64,000 nt of DNA from Arthrobacter sp. zg-Y1171 (GTDB taxonomy: Bacteria > Actinomycetota > Actinomycetes > Actinomycetales > Micrococcaceae). Below are positions 7,978 through 16,604 of the stretch, piece by piece (the first letter of the stretch is position 1; each line of letters starts with the position of its first letter). Below the pieces are notes generated by a model that saw only the letters and a list, made by a program, of their open reading frames with translations, was not told the origin of the DNA and searched no databases. The stretch spans positions 1,488,001 to 1,552,000 of the forward strand of contig NZ_CP104264.1 of NCBI RefSeq assembly GCF_025244845.1, read 5' to 3'. Position numbers and translations under genes: made by a program.

Positions 7978-8574
7978 ATGGCCATCCTGACTATCCGCAC
8001 GCTCGGCGACCCGGTCCTGCGGACCCGCGCCGAAGACGTGACCGACTTCGGCCCCGAACTGGCGAAGCTGGTAGCGGACATGGAGGAAACCATGGAGGAC
8101 GTCGAAGGTGCCGGGCTGGCAGCGCCCCAGGTGGGCGTCAGCCTGCGCGTATTCACCTACCGCGTGGACGGCCAGGCCGGGCATGTGGTCAATCCCGTCC
8201 TTGACCTGAGCGACGACCTCCAGCCGGACCATCTGGAGGGTTGCCTGTCCATCCCCGGGCTTGGCTACCAGACACCGCGCTTCCGTTGGGCCCGCGTCAC
8301 CGGCCAGGACCTGCACGGAAACCCCATCAGCATCGAGGGGGAGGGCATGCTCGCCCGGTGCTTCCAGCACGAAACGGACCACCTGAACGGCGCCCTCTAT
8401 ATCGACCGGCTCGAAGGCGAGCACCGCAAGGAAGCACTCCGGGCCATCCGGCAGCGCGAGTACGACGCGATCGCGGACCGTACCGCAGCGCAGCGTGCCC
8501 AGAGCGTGGGCTCCAGCTTCGGTACCTTCGGCCAGGCGGCCAAGGGTACGTTCGGCACCCAGGCCGGAGCCTAG
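7978..8574 (+). CDS. def: Peptide deformylase
   Basis: 198 residues. Removes the formyl group from the N-terminal Met of new proteins in the cytosol. All three family motifs are present: GAGLAAPQVG (residues 44-53), EGCLS (87-91, metal ligand Cys89) and HETDH (131-135, two metal-binding His and the catalytic Glu). It is followed with no gap by fmt, the enzyme that adds the formyl group to initiator Met-tRNA, the usual pairing. Confidence 0.97.
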   Translation: MAILTIRTLGDPVLRTRAEDVTDFGPELAKLVADMEETMEDVEGAGLAAPQVGVSLRVFTYRVDGQAGHVVNPVLDLSDDLQPDHLEGCLSIPGLGYQTPRFRWARVTGQDLHGNPISIEGEGMLARCFQHETDHLNGALYIDRLEGEHRKEALRAIRQREYDAIADRTAAQRAQSVGSSFGTFGQAAKGTFGTQAGA

Positions 8575-9516
8575 GTGGCCGCGGCACTTCGCGTCCTGTT
8601 TGCCGGCACCCCCGCAGTCGCCGTACCGTCCCTCGACGCGCTGATTGACGCCGGGTTCGACGTCGTCGGCGTCCTTACCCGTCCCGATGCCCCGCTGGGC
8701 CGCAAAAAGGTCCTGACGCCATCGCCGGTGGCCGCCCGCGCCGAGGAACTGGGTCTGCCCGTGATCCGCGCTGCAAAGGTGGACGACGAAGCCATCGCGG
8801 CCATCGCCGCCCTGGAGCCCGACGTCGCAGCCATCGTTGCGTACGGTGCCCTCGTTCCGGCCCGCGCCCTCACCGTGCCGAAGCACGGCTGGATCAACCT
8901 GCACTTCTCGCTGCTGCCTGCCTGGCGCGGCGCCGCCCCGGTGCAGCACGCCGTCATTGCCGGTGACGACATCACCGGCGCGTCCACCTTCCTGCTTGAA
9001 ACCGGGCTGGACACCGGCCCGGTCTACGGCACCCTCACCGAAACGGTGCGGCCCGAGGACACCAGCGGAGACCTGCTCGAACGCCTCTCGCACTCCGGTG
9101 CCGTGCTGCTGGCCCAGACGCTCAGCGCAGTCGACGCCGGCGCCGCCGTGCCGGTGCCGCAGCAGGGGGACATCACACTGGCACCCAAGCTCAGCATCGA
9201 CGATGCCCGCGTGGACTGGCAGCAGCCGGCCCTGGCTATCCGCCGCCGCATCAACGGCGTCACGCCCGAACCCGGCGCGTGGACCACCTGGGACGGCTCC
9301 CGGTTCAAGATCGGCGCGGCCAAACTGCGCCCCGATGTCACCGACCTGCGCCCCGGCCAGGTCCGCTTCACCGGCGGCGGGGACGCCGCCGCCGTCGTGG
9401 GCACCGGCTCACACGGACTCGAACTGCTGCGTGTCCAGCCCGCAGGCAAGAAAATGATGCCGGGGGCCGACTGGGCCCGCGGCCTCGCCAACCGTGAGGA
9501 CGTGGTCTTCGAATGA
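8575..9516 (+). CDS. fmt: Methionyl-tRNA formyltransferase
   Basis: 313 residues, standard length. Transfers a formyl group from 10-formyl-THF to Met-tRNA(fMet). Catalytic residues Asn108, His110 (in INLHFSLLP) and Asp146 (in ETGLDTGPV) are all in place, and the C-terminal OB-fold part follows from about 205. Translation starts at a GTG directly after the def stop, so the two are likely translationally coupled, and its end overlaps rsmB by 4 bp. Confidence 0.97.
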   Translation: MAAALRVLFAGTPAVAVPSLDALIDAGFDVVGVLTRPDAPLGRKKVLTPSPVAARAEELGLPVIRAAKVDDEAIAAIAALEPDVAAIVAYGALVPARALTVPKHGWINLHFSLLPAWRGAAPVQHAVIAGDDITGASTFLLETGLDTGPVYGTLTETVRPEDTSGDLLERLSHSGAVLLAQTLSAVDAGAAVPVPQQGDITLAPKLSIDDARVDWQQPALAIRRRINGVTPEPGAWTTWDGSRFKIGAAKLRPDVTDLRPGQVRFTGGGDAAAVVGTGSHGLELLRVQPAGKKMMPGADWARGLANREDVVFE

Positions 9517-11006
9517 CCCCCCAACCTGAAAAGCACCGCAACGACAAGGGCCACGAACGCCGCCGCGCCGCAGTGAAGACCCGCACCGCCGCCGCCCCCG
9601 GCCAGCGCACCCGCGCAGCCGATCCGGCCCGGCTGGTTGCCTTTGAAGTGCTCCGCGCCGTCTCCGGCGAGGACGCTTACGCCAACCTCGTGCTGCCGAA
9701 AAGCATCCGCAAGCACCGGCTGGACAAGCGCGACGCCGGCTTTGCCACCGAACTGGCCTACGGCGCCCTGCGCGGCCAGGGCACCTATGACGCCATCCTC
9801 GCCAAGTGCGTGGACCGCCCGCTGGAACGCCTGGACCCTGCTGTCCTGGACGCCCTGCGCATCGGCACCCATCAGCTGCTGGCCATGCGCGTCCCTGCAC
9901 ATGCCGCCCTCGACCAGACCGTCGGCCTGGCCCGCGCCGTCATCGGCGCCGGACCGTCGGCGCTGATCAACGCGGTGCTGCGGAAGGTCGCCGCCCGCAG
10001 CCTGGACGAGTGGGTGGAACTGCTCACCGAAGGCGAAACCGACGCGGTTAAGCGCTCCGCCATTGAGCATTCCCACCCGGAGTGGATCGTCCGGGCCCTG
10101 CGCCAGTCACTCGTGGCGCACGGACGCAGCGTCGATGAGATCACCGACCTGCTGCGTGCCGACAACGACGCTCCCGTGGTGAACCTGGTCGCCCTGCCCG
10201 GCCTCGGCGACCTCGATGAGGCCCGCGCCGCCGGAGCGACGGACGGCGAGCTCGTGAAGGATTCGGCGCTGTTCTCCGCCGGCGACGTCGGCCGGCTGGA
10301 CTCGGTCCGCGCCGGCACCACCCGCGTGCAGGACGCCGGCTCCCAGCTGGTCGCCCGTGCCCTGGCCGAACTGGACCTCGGCGGCGCGTCCGTCGATGAG
10401 GACGGCGTGGAAAAGTGGCTGGACATGTGTGCCGGCCCCGGCGGCAAGGCCGCACTGCTCGCCGCCCTCGCCCACGAATCCGGGGCCGTGCTGCTGGCCA
10501 ACGAGCCCGCTCCGCACCGCGCACAGCTGGTCCGCCAGGCCCTGGACGCCGTGCCCGGGGAAACCTGGAACGTGCGTACCGGAGACGGCCGCACCATCGC
10601 CGAGGACTACCCGGAAACCTTCGACCGGATTCTCGTCGACGCACCCTGCACCGGCCTGGGCGCCCTGCGCCGCCGTCCGGAGTCCCGCTGGCGGCGCAAG
10701 CCTACCGACGTCGGCGAACTCGGCATCCTGCAGCGCGAGCTGCTCACCACCGCTGTGGACGCGGTTAAGCCCGGGGGAGTGGTGGCCTATGTAACGTGCT
10801 CCCCGCACCCCGCGGAAACCACCGCCGTCGTCGCCGACGTGATGCGCAAGCGCAACGACCTGGAGCTGCTCGACGCCGGCGCCGCGCTGGACGCCGTCAG
10901 CCTGCCCGGCGCGCTGGAGGCCGGCCACGAATCCACCGCCCAGCTGTGGCCGCACATCCACGCCACCGACGCTATGTTCCTGGCACTGATCCGCCGCAAA
11001 ATCTAG
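9513..11006 (+). CDS. rsmB: 16S rRNA (cytosine-967 C5) methyltransferase
   Basis: 497 residues. An N-terminal NusB-like RNA-binding domain (about 38-165) is followed by a Rossmann methyltransferase with the SAM motif CAGPGGK (306-312), motif IV DAPCTG (Cys379) and motif VI VTCSPHP (Cys429), the two cysteines typical of m5C RNA methyltransferases. It lies in the def-fmt-rsmB-rpe unit. The first 30 residues are a basic extension absent from the E. coli enzyme. Confidence 0.95.
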   Translation: MTPQPEKHRNDKGHERRRAAVKTRTAAAPGQRTRAADPARLVAFEVLRAVSGEDAYANLVLPKSIRKHRLDKRDAGFATELAYGALRGQGTYDAILAKCVDRPLERLDPAVLDALRIGTHQLLAMRVPAHAALDQTVGLARAVIGAGPSALINAVLRKVAARSLDEWVELLTEGETDAVKRSAIEHSHPEWIVRALRQSLVAHGRSVDEITDLLRADNDAPVVNLVALPGLGDLDEARAAGATDGELVKDSALFSAGDVGRLDSVRAGTTRVQDAGSQLVARALAELDLGGASVDEDGVEKWLDMCAGPGGKAALLAALAHESGAVLLANEPAPHRAQLVRQALDAVPGETWNVRTGDGRTIAEDYPETFDRILVDAPCTGLGALRRRPESRWRRKPTDVGELGILQRELLTTAVDAVKPGGVVAYVTCSPHPAETTAVVADVMRKRNDLELLDAGAALDAVSLPGALEAGHESTAQLWPHIHATDAMFLALIRRKI

Positions 11007-11016
11007 GAGACCCTTC

Positions 11017-11685
11017 GTGAGCAAGTGCTGCATCAACCCGAGCATCCTCTCGGCCGACTTCGTGAACCTCGAAGCCGAGCTGCAGCGGATCAGCGCCGCG
11101 GACGCCGTGCACGTGGACGTTATGGACAACCACTTCGTACCGAACCTGACCATTGGCCTGCCCGTGGTGGAACGGATCCAGCAGGTGTCCGCGCTGCCGC
11201 TGGACGCGCACCTGATGATCGCCGACGTCGACCGCTGGGCGCCGTTGTACGCCGAAGCCGGCCTCGCCTCGGTCACGTTCCACGTAGAAGCATCGACGGC
11301 CCCGATCAAGCTCGCCCGCGACCTGCGGGAGCGCGGCGCCAAGGCCGGCATGGCCCTGCGCCCGGCCACCCCGGTGGAACCGTACCTGGACATGCTGTCC
11401 GAACTGGACATGCTGCTGATCATGACGGTGGAGCCGGGCTTCGGCGGACAGAAGTTCCTGGACGTGACGCTGCCCAAGATCCGCCGGGCTGCCGAGGCCG
11501 TCCGCGGCTCCGGGCTGCCGCTGGCCATCCAGGTGGACGGCGGGATCTCCCCGGAGACCATCGAACGGGCCGCGGAGGCCGGAGCGAACGTGTTCGTGGC
11601 CGGCTCGGCAGTGTACGGCGCTGGTGATCCCAATGACGCTATCCGCAAACTGCGCGCATCTGCCGAGGCTGCTGTGCAAGAATAG
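11017..11685 (+). CDS. rpe: Ribulose-phosphate 3-epimerase
   Basis: 222 residues, a TIM barrel that interconverts ribulose-5-P and xylulose-5-P in the pentose phosphate pathway. Family signatures are complete: [39 protein letters not shown] and the phosphate-binding VDGGIS. The GTG start is supported by AGGAG 7 bp upstream and a gap of only 10 bp after rsmB. An FMN riboswitch begins right behind its stop. Confidence 0.97.
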   Translation: MSKCCINPSILSADFVNLEAELQRISAADAVHVDVMDNHFVPNLTIGLPVVERIQQVSALPLDAHLMIADVDRWAPLYAEAGLASVTFHVEASTAPIKLARDLRERGAKAGMALRPATPVEPYLDMLSELDMLLIMTVEPGFGGQKFLDVTLPKIRRAAEAVRGSGLPLAIQVDGGISPETIERAAEAGANVFVAGSAVYGAGDPNDAIRKLRASAEAAVQE

Positions 11686-11695
11686 TTAGCAACAA

Positions 11696-11838
11696 ACGTG
11701 CTCCGGGGTCGGTGTAATTCCGAACCGGCGGTTATAGTCCGCGACCCGCACTGCTGATCCGAGAAATCGGGGCAGCGGTTCGGTTGAATCGGTGAAATTC
11801 CGATACCGACAGTTAAAGTCTGGATGGGAGAAGCACGT
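11696..11838 (+). promoter_or_regulatory. FMN riboswitch (RFN element)
   Basis: The 5' consensus GGGGTCGGTGTAATTCCGAA then CCGGCGGT and AGTCCGCGACCCG, and the 3' part GTGAAATTCCGATACCGAC then GTTAAAGTC and GGATGGGAGAAG, match the RFN element closely. ACGTGCT (11696-11702) pairs with AGCACGT (11832-11838) as P1. A hairpin at about 11871-11907 (TTCGAGG...CCTCGAA enclosing CCCC...GGGG) follows and may be the expression platform. FMN binding should shut off the transporter gene downstream. Confidence 0.95.
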
Positions 11839-11972
11839 GCAGTTTGTTGTTCCGCCGGCTTTGCCGACCCTTCGAGGTCCCCTTTTGCAGGGGTGACCCC
11901 TCGAACCGGTTGTACCCCGGCGACGCATCGTACTGTCGTACCCCCGGAGCACCCGCTTAGGGATAGGACGAC

Positions 11973-12656
11973 ATGGATTTTCTACGGTGGCTCTTCGAGG
12001 CACAGATTCCGGTGGGCTCAAGCTCACTGCTGGTGCGCGAACTTGTGGGCAACATCTTCGGGCTGCTCAGCGCCTTCGGCGGTATGCGCCGTAAAGTCTG
12101 GGCCTGGCCCGTCGGCATCCTGGGCAACCTGCTCCTGCTGACCGTCTTCCTTGGCTCCATGTTCGGCGGCGCCGATACGGCCACGCTGCTGGGCCAGGCC
12201 GGCCGGCAGATCATGTTTATCGCCGTGTCCATCTACGGCTGGCGTCGCTGGCAGCAGAGCAAGTCCCACGGCGAGAGCGCGGTGACCCCGCAGTGGGCTT
12301 CGGGCCGGGAACGCATCGGGCTGGTGACGATCATGCTGCTGGGCACCGTTGCCCTGACCCCGGTCTTCGCCCGGCTCGGTTCCTACGAACCGGTGTGGGC
12401 CGACGCCTGGACCTTCGTCGGCTCGCTGCTGGCCACTTACGGCATGGCCAAGGGTTGGGTCGAGTTCTGGCTCATCTGGGTGGCCGTGGACATAGTGGGC
12501 GTGCCGCTGCTCTTCAGCGCCGGTTACTACGCCACAGCGTTTATGTACCTCTTCTACGGCGGCTTCACCCTTGCCGGTTTCTTTGTCTGGTGGAAGGCCA
12601 AGCGGGACGAGAAGCCGCAGGTGGAAGTGATGATGCCGGACCCGCGGACCCGGTAG
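11973..12656 (+). CDS. ribM: Riboflavin transporter, PnuC/RibM (PnuX) family
   Basis: 227 residues, about seven membrane helices. PnuC-fold hallmarks are present: WPVGILGNLLLL in the first half, YGWRRW, and WVAVDIVGVPLLF near the end. PnuC proteins import vitamins; the FMN riboswitch upstream identifies this one as the riboflavin-specific subgroup known from Corynebacterium and Streptomyces rather than the nicotinamide riboside one. RBS GGATAGGA precedes the ATG. It is the only riboflavin gene in the window, so uptake is separated from any biosynthetic rib genes. Confidence 0.9.
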   Translation: MDFLRWLFEAQIPVGSSSLLVRELVGNIFGLLSAFGGMRRKVWAWPVGILGNLLLLTVFLGSMFGGADTATLLGQAGRQIMFIAVSIYGWRRWQQSKSHGESAVTPQWASGRERIGLVTIMLLGTVALTPVFARLGSYEPVWADAWTFVGSLLATYGMAKGWVEFWLIWVAVDIVGVPLLFSAGYYATAFMYLFYGGFTLAGFFVWWKAKRDEKPQVEVMMPDPRTR

Positions 12657-12682
12657 CCGTGACCTAAACGAGGAGGCGCACC

Positions 12683-13096
12683 ATGGAACCAGCCAGCACC
12701 AGCGTCAGCAGCTTCATCGACGGTGTGGCATCTCCCGTTCGCCGCCGCGACGCCCAAACCCTGGTCGCGCTGATGACGCGGATCACCGGGGAGCAGCCGG
12801 CTATGTGGGGGCCGTCGATCGTCGGCTTCGGCAGCTACCACTACAAATATGCCAGCGGCCGGGAGGGGGACGCCGGCGCGGCGGCATTTTCTCCGCGCAA
12901 GGGCGCCACCACGGTTTACCTTCCTGACGGCGTGGACGCGTACACGGAGCAACTGTCCCGGCTCGGCGACCACACGACGGGTGCGGGCTGCCTGTACATC
13001 AAGGACTTGGCGAAGGTGGACCTCGAGATCCTCGGAGGAATCATCGCCGAGTCCTACCGTCGCGTCAGCGCAGATGATTTCGGCAGCGGCGGCTGA
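12683..13096 (+). CDS. DUF1801 (YdhG-like) protein
   Basis: 137 residues. The order of signatures fits DUF1801: an N-terminal helix ending in RRRDAQTLVALM, the GPSIVGFGSYHYKY strand pair, AFSPRKGATTVYL, and GAGCLYIKDL near the end. The structure class is known but the function is not. GAGGAGGCG lies 7 bp before the ATG. It starts 26 bp after ribM and could be read through from it. Confidence 0.85.
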   Translation: MEPASTSVSSFIDGVASPVRRRDAQTLVALMTRITGEQPAMWGPSIVGFGSYHYKYASGREGDAGAAAFSPRKGATTVYLPDGVDAYTEQLSRLGDHTTGAGCLYIKDLAKVDLEILGGIIAESYRRVSADDFGSGG

Positions 13097-13208
13097 ATCC
13101 GATAACCAGTAGGTTAGGGATAGGCTTACCCGGCTCGAGCAAAGGGACAATCGGATCCAGTTTGGCTGCCCGTCGGATATCAGAGGCAATGGAAAACGGG
13201 GGACCACC

Positions 13209-14303
13209 ATGGGTGCGATGGATGACTTGCTGGGGCCGAACGAGGTCAAGACCCTGCACGATGCGCTGGCCGGCGCGGCACCCGGTGTCGATTGGGGCGG
13301 GGTGCTGGCCACCCGTACCCGGCTGGAACCGTTGTCGCTGCGCGGCCGGACGGACGCCGTCGCGCACGCCCTCGTTAGCGCACTGGGCACCTATCCGGCC
13401 GCCGCGGCTGCGTTCCGCGCCGTGCTGGACGATCCGACCTTCACCGGTTGGGTGCTGTGGCCCGTCACCGAGGCTGCCGTAACTTTGGCACTGGCCGACG
13501 GCGGCACCCCGGCCTTCGACGACGCGCTGGTCCTGCTTGCGGAACTTACCCCGGGGCTGACCAGCGAGTTCGCCATCCGGCGGCTGCTGAAGGCCGATCA
13601 CGAGCGGGCTCTGGCGATCATCCGGACCTGGACGGACCACCCCAATGAACACGTACGCCGGCTGGCCAGCGAGGGAACCCGGCCCTACCTGCCGTGGGCC
13701 GTCCGGGTACCGTCGCTGCTCGCTACATCGGGAGCCACGCTGCCGCTGCTGGATGCGATGCACAATGACGAGTCGGAATACGTGCGCCGGTCCGTCGCCA
13801 ACCACACCAACGACCTCGCGCGGCACGCGCCCGAGCTCGTGCTTGAGGCGGCCGCACGCTGGCAGCAGACCGGCACGCCCGGTGCCATCTGGGTGGTGCG
13901 GCGCAGCCTGCGCACCCTGGTGAAAAAGGGAAACCCCGGCGCGCTTGAGCTGATGGGTTTCACCCCAGCGGAGGTGAGCATTACCGGGCTGCAGACGGAG
14001 ACAACCGTCCTGCAGCTGCCGGGCGAACTAACCTTCGACTTTGTCTTGAGCAACACCGGCGACGCTCCGGCCCGCCTGTCAGTTGATTACGCAGTGCACT
14101 ACGTCAAGGCGAACAGGTCCACGGCCGAGAAGGTCTTCAAGCTGGCGACCGTGTCCCTGGAACCGGGGGAGTCCCGGCAGCTGAGCGGCCGGCACGGCTT
14201 CCGGCAGATGACCACCCGGCGGCATTACGCCGGCACTCATGCCCTGGAGGTGCAGGTGAACGGGGTCCGGCACGGCCGGCTGGAGTTTGATCTGGTGCTC
14301 TAG
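13209..14303 (+). CDS. AlkC-type DNA glycosylase with C-terminal Ig-like domain
   Basis: 364 residues. A HEAT-like repeat domain (to about 250) carries the AlkC/AlkD hallmarks VRRLASEGTRPYLPW, with the conserved Glu, and YVRRSVANHTNDLA. From about residue 262 a beta-rich segment (LPGELTFDFVLSNTGDAPA to the end) fits the Ig-like domain described for AlkC but absent from AlkD. Expected role: excision of 3-methyladenine and related alkylated bases. GGGGGA precedes the ATG; a second in-frame ATG follows at 13218. Confidence 0.8.
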   Translation: MGAMDDLLGPNEVKTLHDALAGAAPGVDWGGVLATRTRLEPLSLRGRTDAVAHALVSALGTYPAAAAAFRAVLDDPTFTGWVLWPVTEAAVTLALADGGTPAFDDALVLLAELTPGLTSEFAIRRLLKADHERALAIIRTWTDHPNEHVRRLASEGTRPYLPWAVRVPSLLATSGATLPLLDAMHNDESEYVRRSVANHTNDLARHAPELVLEAAARWQQTGTPGAIWVVRRSLRTLVKKGNPGALELMGFTPAEVSITGLQTETTVLQLPGELTFDFVLSNTGDAPARLSVDYAVHYVKANRSTAEKVFKLATVSLEPGESRQLSGRHGFRQMTTRRHYAGTHALEVQVNGVRHGRLEFDLVL

Positions 14304-14314
14304 GCGCCGGCACC

Positions 14315-14336
14315 CTCCCCGCTGCGCGGCGGGGAG
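14315..14336 (+). terminator. GC-rich hairpin after the AlkC-like gene
   Basis: CTCCCCGC pairs perfectly with GCGGGGAG around a six-base loop, 12 bp past the stop codon. It lacks a T tract, so termination is likely but not certain. Confidence 0.45.
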
Positions 14337-14379
14337 AAACCGACGAGGCTGTCGTTGATGCCGGCCAGGAACCCGGGGG

Positions 14380-15633
14380 ATGAAGACCATCGTGCTGGAT
14401 GAGGCGCGCCGTGCCGCAGTGCAGCGGCGTACCCTCACCGCGGTTGTCCTCAGCCAGATTCTCGGTGGGGCGGGCTTGGCCGCGGGCGTCACGGTGGGGG
14501 CACTCCTGGCGCAGGACATGCTTGGGTCGGAGGGGTTGGCCGGCCTGCCGGCGGGGCTGATTACCCTGGGTTCCGCGCTGGCGGCCTACCTCGTGGGAAG
14601 GGTTACCCAGCGGGCCGGACGGCGGATCGGACTCGGGTCCGGGTTCCTGGCCGGCGGTCTCGGTGCGCTGGGCGTGGTCCTGGCTGCTGTGGTGGACAGC
14701 CCTGTTCTGCTGTTTACGGCCTTGTTCCTATATGGGGCGGGAACGGCCACCAATTTGCAGGCTCGATATGCCGGAACGGACCTGGCGCTGCCGGACCGCA
14801 GGGGACAGGCCATCAGCATTGCGATGGTCTCGACGACGTTCGGGGCGGTTGCCGGACCCAATCTGGTGACGCCCATGGGCCGCTTCGCCGAGGGCTTGGG
14901 TATTCCCGCCCTGGCCGGCCCCTTCCTCCTTGCCGGAACAGCGTTCCTGGCCGCCGGCGTCGTACTGCTGGTGCTTTTGCGCCCGGACCCGTTCTTGCTG
15001 GCACGCCGGTTCCGGAACCAGGCAGCGGATCCGATGCCGAGCACCGTCGGCGAAGCAGCGGTACGTCCGGGGACCGGAGTCTACGTGGGTGCCGCCGTGA
15101 TGGTGCTGACCCAGATCGCGATGGTGGCGATCATGACCATGACGCCGGTGCATATGCGGGCCCATCACCATGACCTTGCCGCGGTCGGAATGGTTATCGG
15201 GGTGCACATCGGCGCGATGTATCTGCCGTCGCTCGTCACGGGGATATTGGTGGACAAACTCGGACGTACTCCAATGGCTATCGCCTCCGGGGTCACCCTG
15301 CTCTTGGCCGGAGTCACTGCAGCCTTCGCGCCGGGGGAATCCCTGGGCCTGCTGATCCTGGCCCTCGCCCTGCTCGGCATGGGCTGGAACTTCGGCCTGA
15401 TCGCAGGGACCGCGCTGGTAGTGGACAACACGTCACCGGAGATCCGCCCACGCGTTCAAGGCAAAATCGACGTGTTCGTTGCCTTGGCCGGGGCCGGCGG
15501 GGGAACCTTGTCCGGCGTTGTGATGGCAGGCACCAGCTACGCCGCACTCGCCCTCTCGGGCGGCATCCTGGCCTTGCTGCTGATCCCGGTGCTGTTCTGG
15601 GCCCGGCGTAGCAAGGCAGTGGAAAGGTACTAG
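14380..15633 (+). CDS. MFS transporter, 12-TM
   Basis: 417 residues with twelve predicted helices and a short loop after the sixth. The 2-3 loop reads AAYLVGRVTQRAGRRIGLG, a recognisable form of the MFS motif, and VDKLGRTPMAIASG repeats it after helix 8. A His-rich loop HMRAHHHD lies in the second half, a possible metal or proton-coupling site. The substrate is unknown. The ATG follows GGGG closely. The 3' end overlaps the convergent RidA-family gene by 4 bp. Confidence 0.85.
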   Translation: MKTIVLDEARRAAVQRRTLTAVVLSQILGGAGLAAGVTVGALLAQDMLGSEGLAGLPAGLITLGSALAAYLVGRVTQRAGRRIGLGSGFLAGGLGALGVVLAAVVDSPVLLFTALFLYGAGTATNLQARYAGTDLALPDRRGQAISIAMVSTTFGAVAGPNLVTPMGRFAEGLGIPALAGPFLLAGTAFLAAGVVLLVLLRPDPFLLARRFRNQAADPMPSTVGEAAVRPGTGVYVGAAVMVLTQIAMVAIMTMTPVHMRAHHHDLAAVGMVIGVHIGAMYLPSLVTGILVDKLGRTPMAIASGVTLLLAGVTAAFAPGESLGLLILALALLGMGWNFGLIAGTALVVDNTSPEIRPRVQGKIDVFVALAGAGGGTLSGVVMAGTSYAALALSGGILALLLIPVLFWARRSKAVERY

Positions 15634-16052
15634 TTGCGGACAGCGGCTACGGCTTCAATTTCGACGAGTTGGTGGTCGTAACCCAACACCGTGACTCCCA
15701 GAAGAGTGCTGGGGGCGTCGTGGCTGCCGAAGGCATCCCGGACTACTTCCCAGGCGGTGACCAGGTCCGCCTGGGAGCTGGAGGCAACCAGCACCCGTGT
15801 GCTGAGGACGTCCTCGAGTGCAGCCCCGGCGGCCTTCAGCGCAAGCTCCAGGTTCGCCATGCACTTGGCCGCCTGGCCGGCATAGTCGCCGATGGCCGCC
15901 GTCGAACCGTCTTCCTCCAGCGGGCAGGACCCGGCGAGGAAGATGAGCCTGGCGTCCGCGGGTGCCGTGGCGGCGTAGGCATACTCCGCGGCGTCGGACA
16001 GCTGGGTGGAGCGGATGAGGGTTACCAAGGAGGACTGTGCGGAAGCTGACAT
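15630..16052 (-). CDS. RidA (YjgF/YER057c/UK114) family protein
   Basis: 140 residues, slightly longer than canonical RidA. It has the trimeric family pattern: an N-terminal strand with YAYAATAPADARLIFLAG, a central helix QAAKCMANLELALKAAGA, and the ending HQLVEIEAVAAV. The conserved catalytic Arg lies in VLSTRVLVAS. RidA deaminates reactive enamines; members of other subfamilies have different or unknown roles. It is convergent with the MFS gene. Confidence 0.85.
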   Translation of the reverse strand: MSASAQSSLVTLIRSTQLSDAAEYAYAATAPADARLIFLAGSCPLEEDGSTAAIGDYAGQAAKCMANLELALKAAGAALEDVLSTRVLVASSSQADLVTAWEVVRDAFGSHDAPSTLLGVTVLGYDHQLVEIEAVAAVRN

Positions 16053-16126
16053 GGATGCAGTCTAAGCGGGAGTTATATCGACACCCGAAGACCGAGCGAT
16101 CTACAAAACCACCAGGCGCTGCAGGC

Positions 16127-16477
16127 TCACCGGGGCGACAAAACAGCAGCCGCGCGTTCCAGTGCGCCCGGCACGATGGAGTAGTAGGCCCAGACACCGC
16201 GCTTCTCACGGTGCAGAATGCCGGCGTCAACCAGGATCTTCAAATGGTGGGACACCGTGGGCTGGCCCAGCCCGATCGGCTCGGTGAGGTCGCACACGCA
16301 GGCTTCTTTGTTCTCCTGGGCGGCGATCAGTGAGACCAGGCGCAGTCGGGTCGGCTCGGCCACGGCCTTGAGCAGCTGGGCGAAGCGCTGGGCGTCTTCG
16401 ATGCTCAGCGCTTCAGAAGTCAGCGGCGTGCAGCAGGTCTCGACGGCGGGAGCGGGAACTGTCAGTGCAGAGGTCAC
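16127..16477 (-). CDS. arsR: ArsR-family arsenic-responsive repressor
   Basis: About 116 residues from GTG 16477. A winged-helix HTH is visible (RLRLVSLIAAQEN, then GLGQPTVSHHLKILVDAGIL and REKRGVWAYY). The metalloid site is ACVCDL in the DNA-recognition helix region, with two more Cys (ETCCTPL) at the N-terminus. It should repress itself and the divergent acr3 operon until As(III) or Sb(III) binds. Longer frames upstream run through the operator region and are unlikely. Confidence 0.9.
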   Translation of the reverse strand: MTSALTVPAPAVETCCTPLTSEALSIEDAQRFAQLLKAVAEPTRLRLVSLIAAQENKEACVCDLTEPIGLGQPTVSHHLKILVDAGILHREKRGVWAYYSIVPGALERAAAVLSPR

Positions 16478-16503
16478 CTGCCCATTATGCACAGATTGAC
16501 AGG

Positions 16504-16547
16504 TATCGATATATCCCGGGATACTCGACATCGAAGGATATCGATAT
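16504..16547. promoter_or_regulatory. Tandem palindromic operators between arsR and acr3
   Basis: TATCGATATA (16504-16513) and the perfect palindrome ATATCGATAT (16538-16547) are 34 bp apart, about three helical turns, on the same DNA face. They lie between the divergent arsR and acr3 starts and are the obvious ArsR binding sites. Confidence 0.6.
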
Positions 16548-16604
16548 TCTTCAATGCAGTTCGCCCTGTCGATGTCCCGTACCGATGTCCCGCCGAGGAG
16601 CTTT

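Noticed and set aside
13114..13133. TTAGGGATAGGCTTACC, a sequence similar to a DtxR/IdeR iron box, upstream of the AlkC-like gene
   Set aside because: Only about 12 of 19 positions match the consensus, and no iron gene follows, so chance similarity is likely.
16554..16604. Longer acr3 start at ATG 16554
   Set aside because: It begins 7 bp past the ArsR palindrome and has no ribosome binding site, whereas GTG 16605 has GAGGAG at the right distance.
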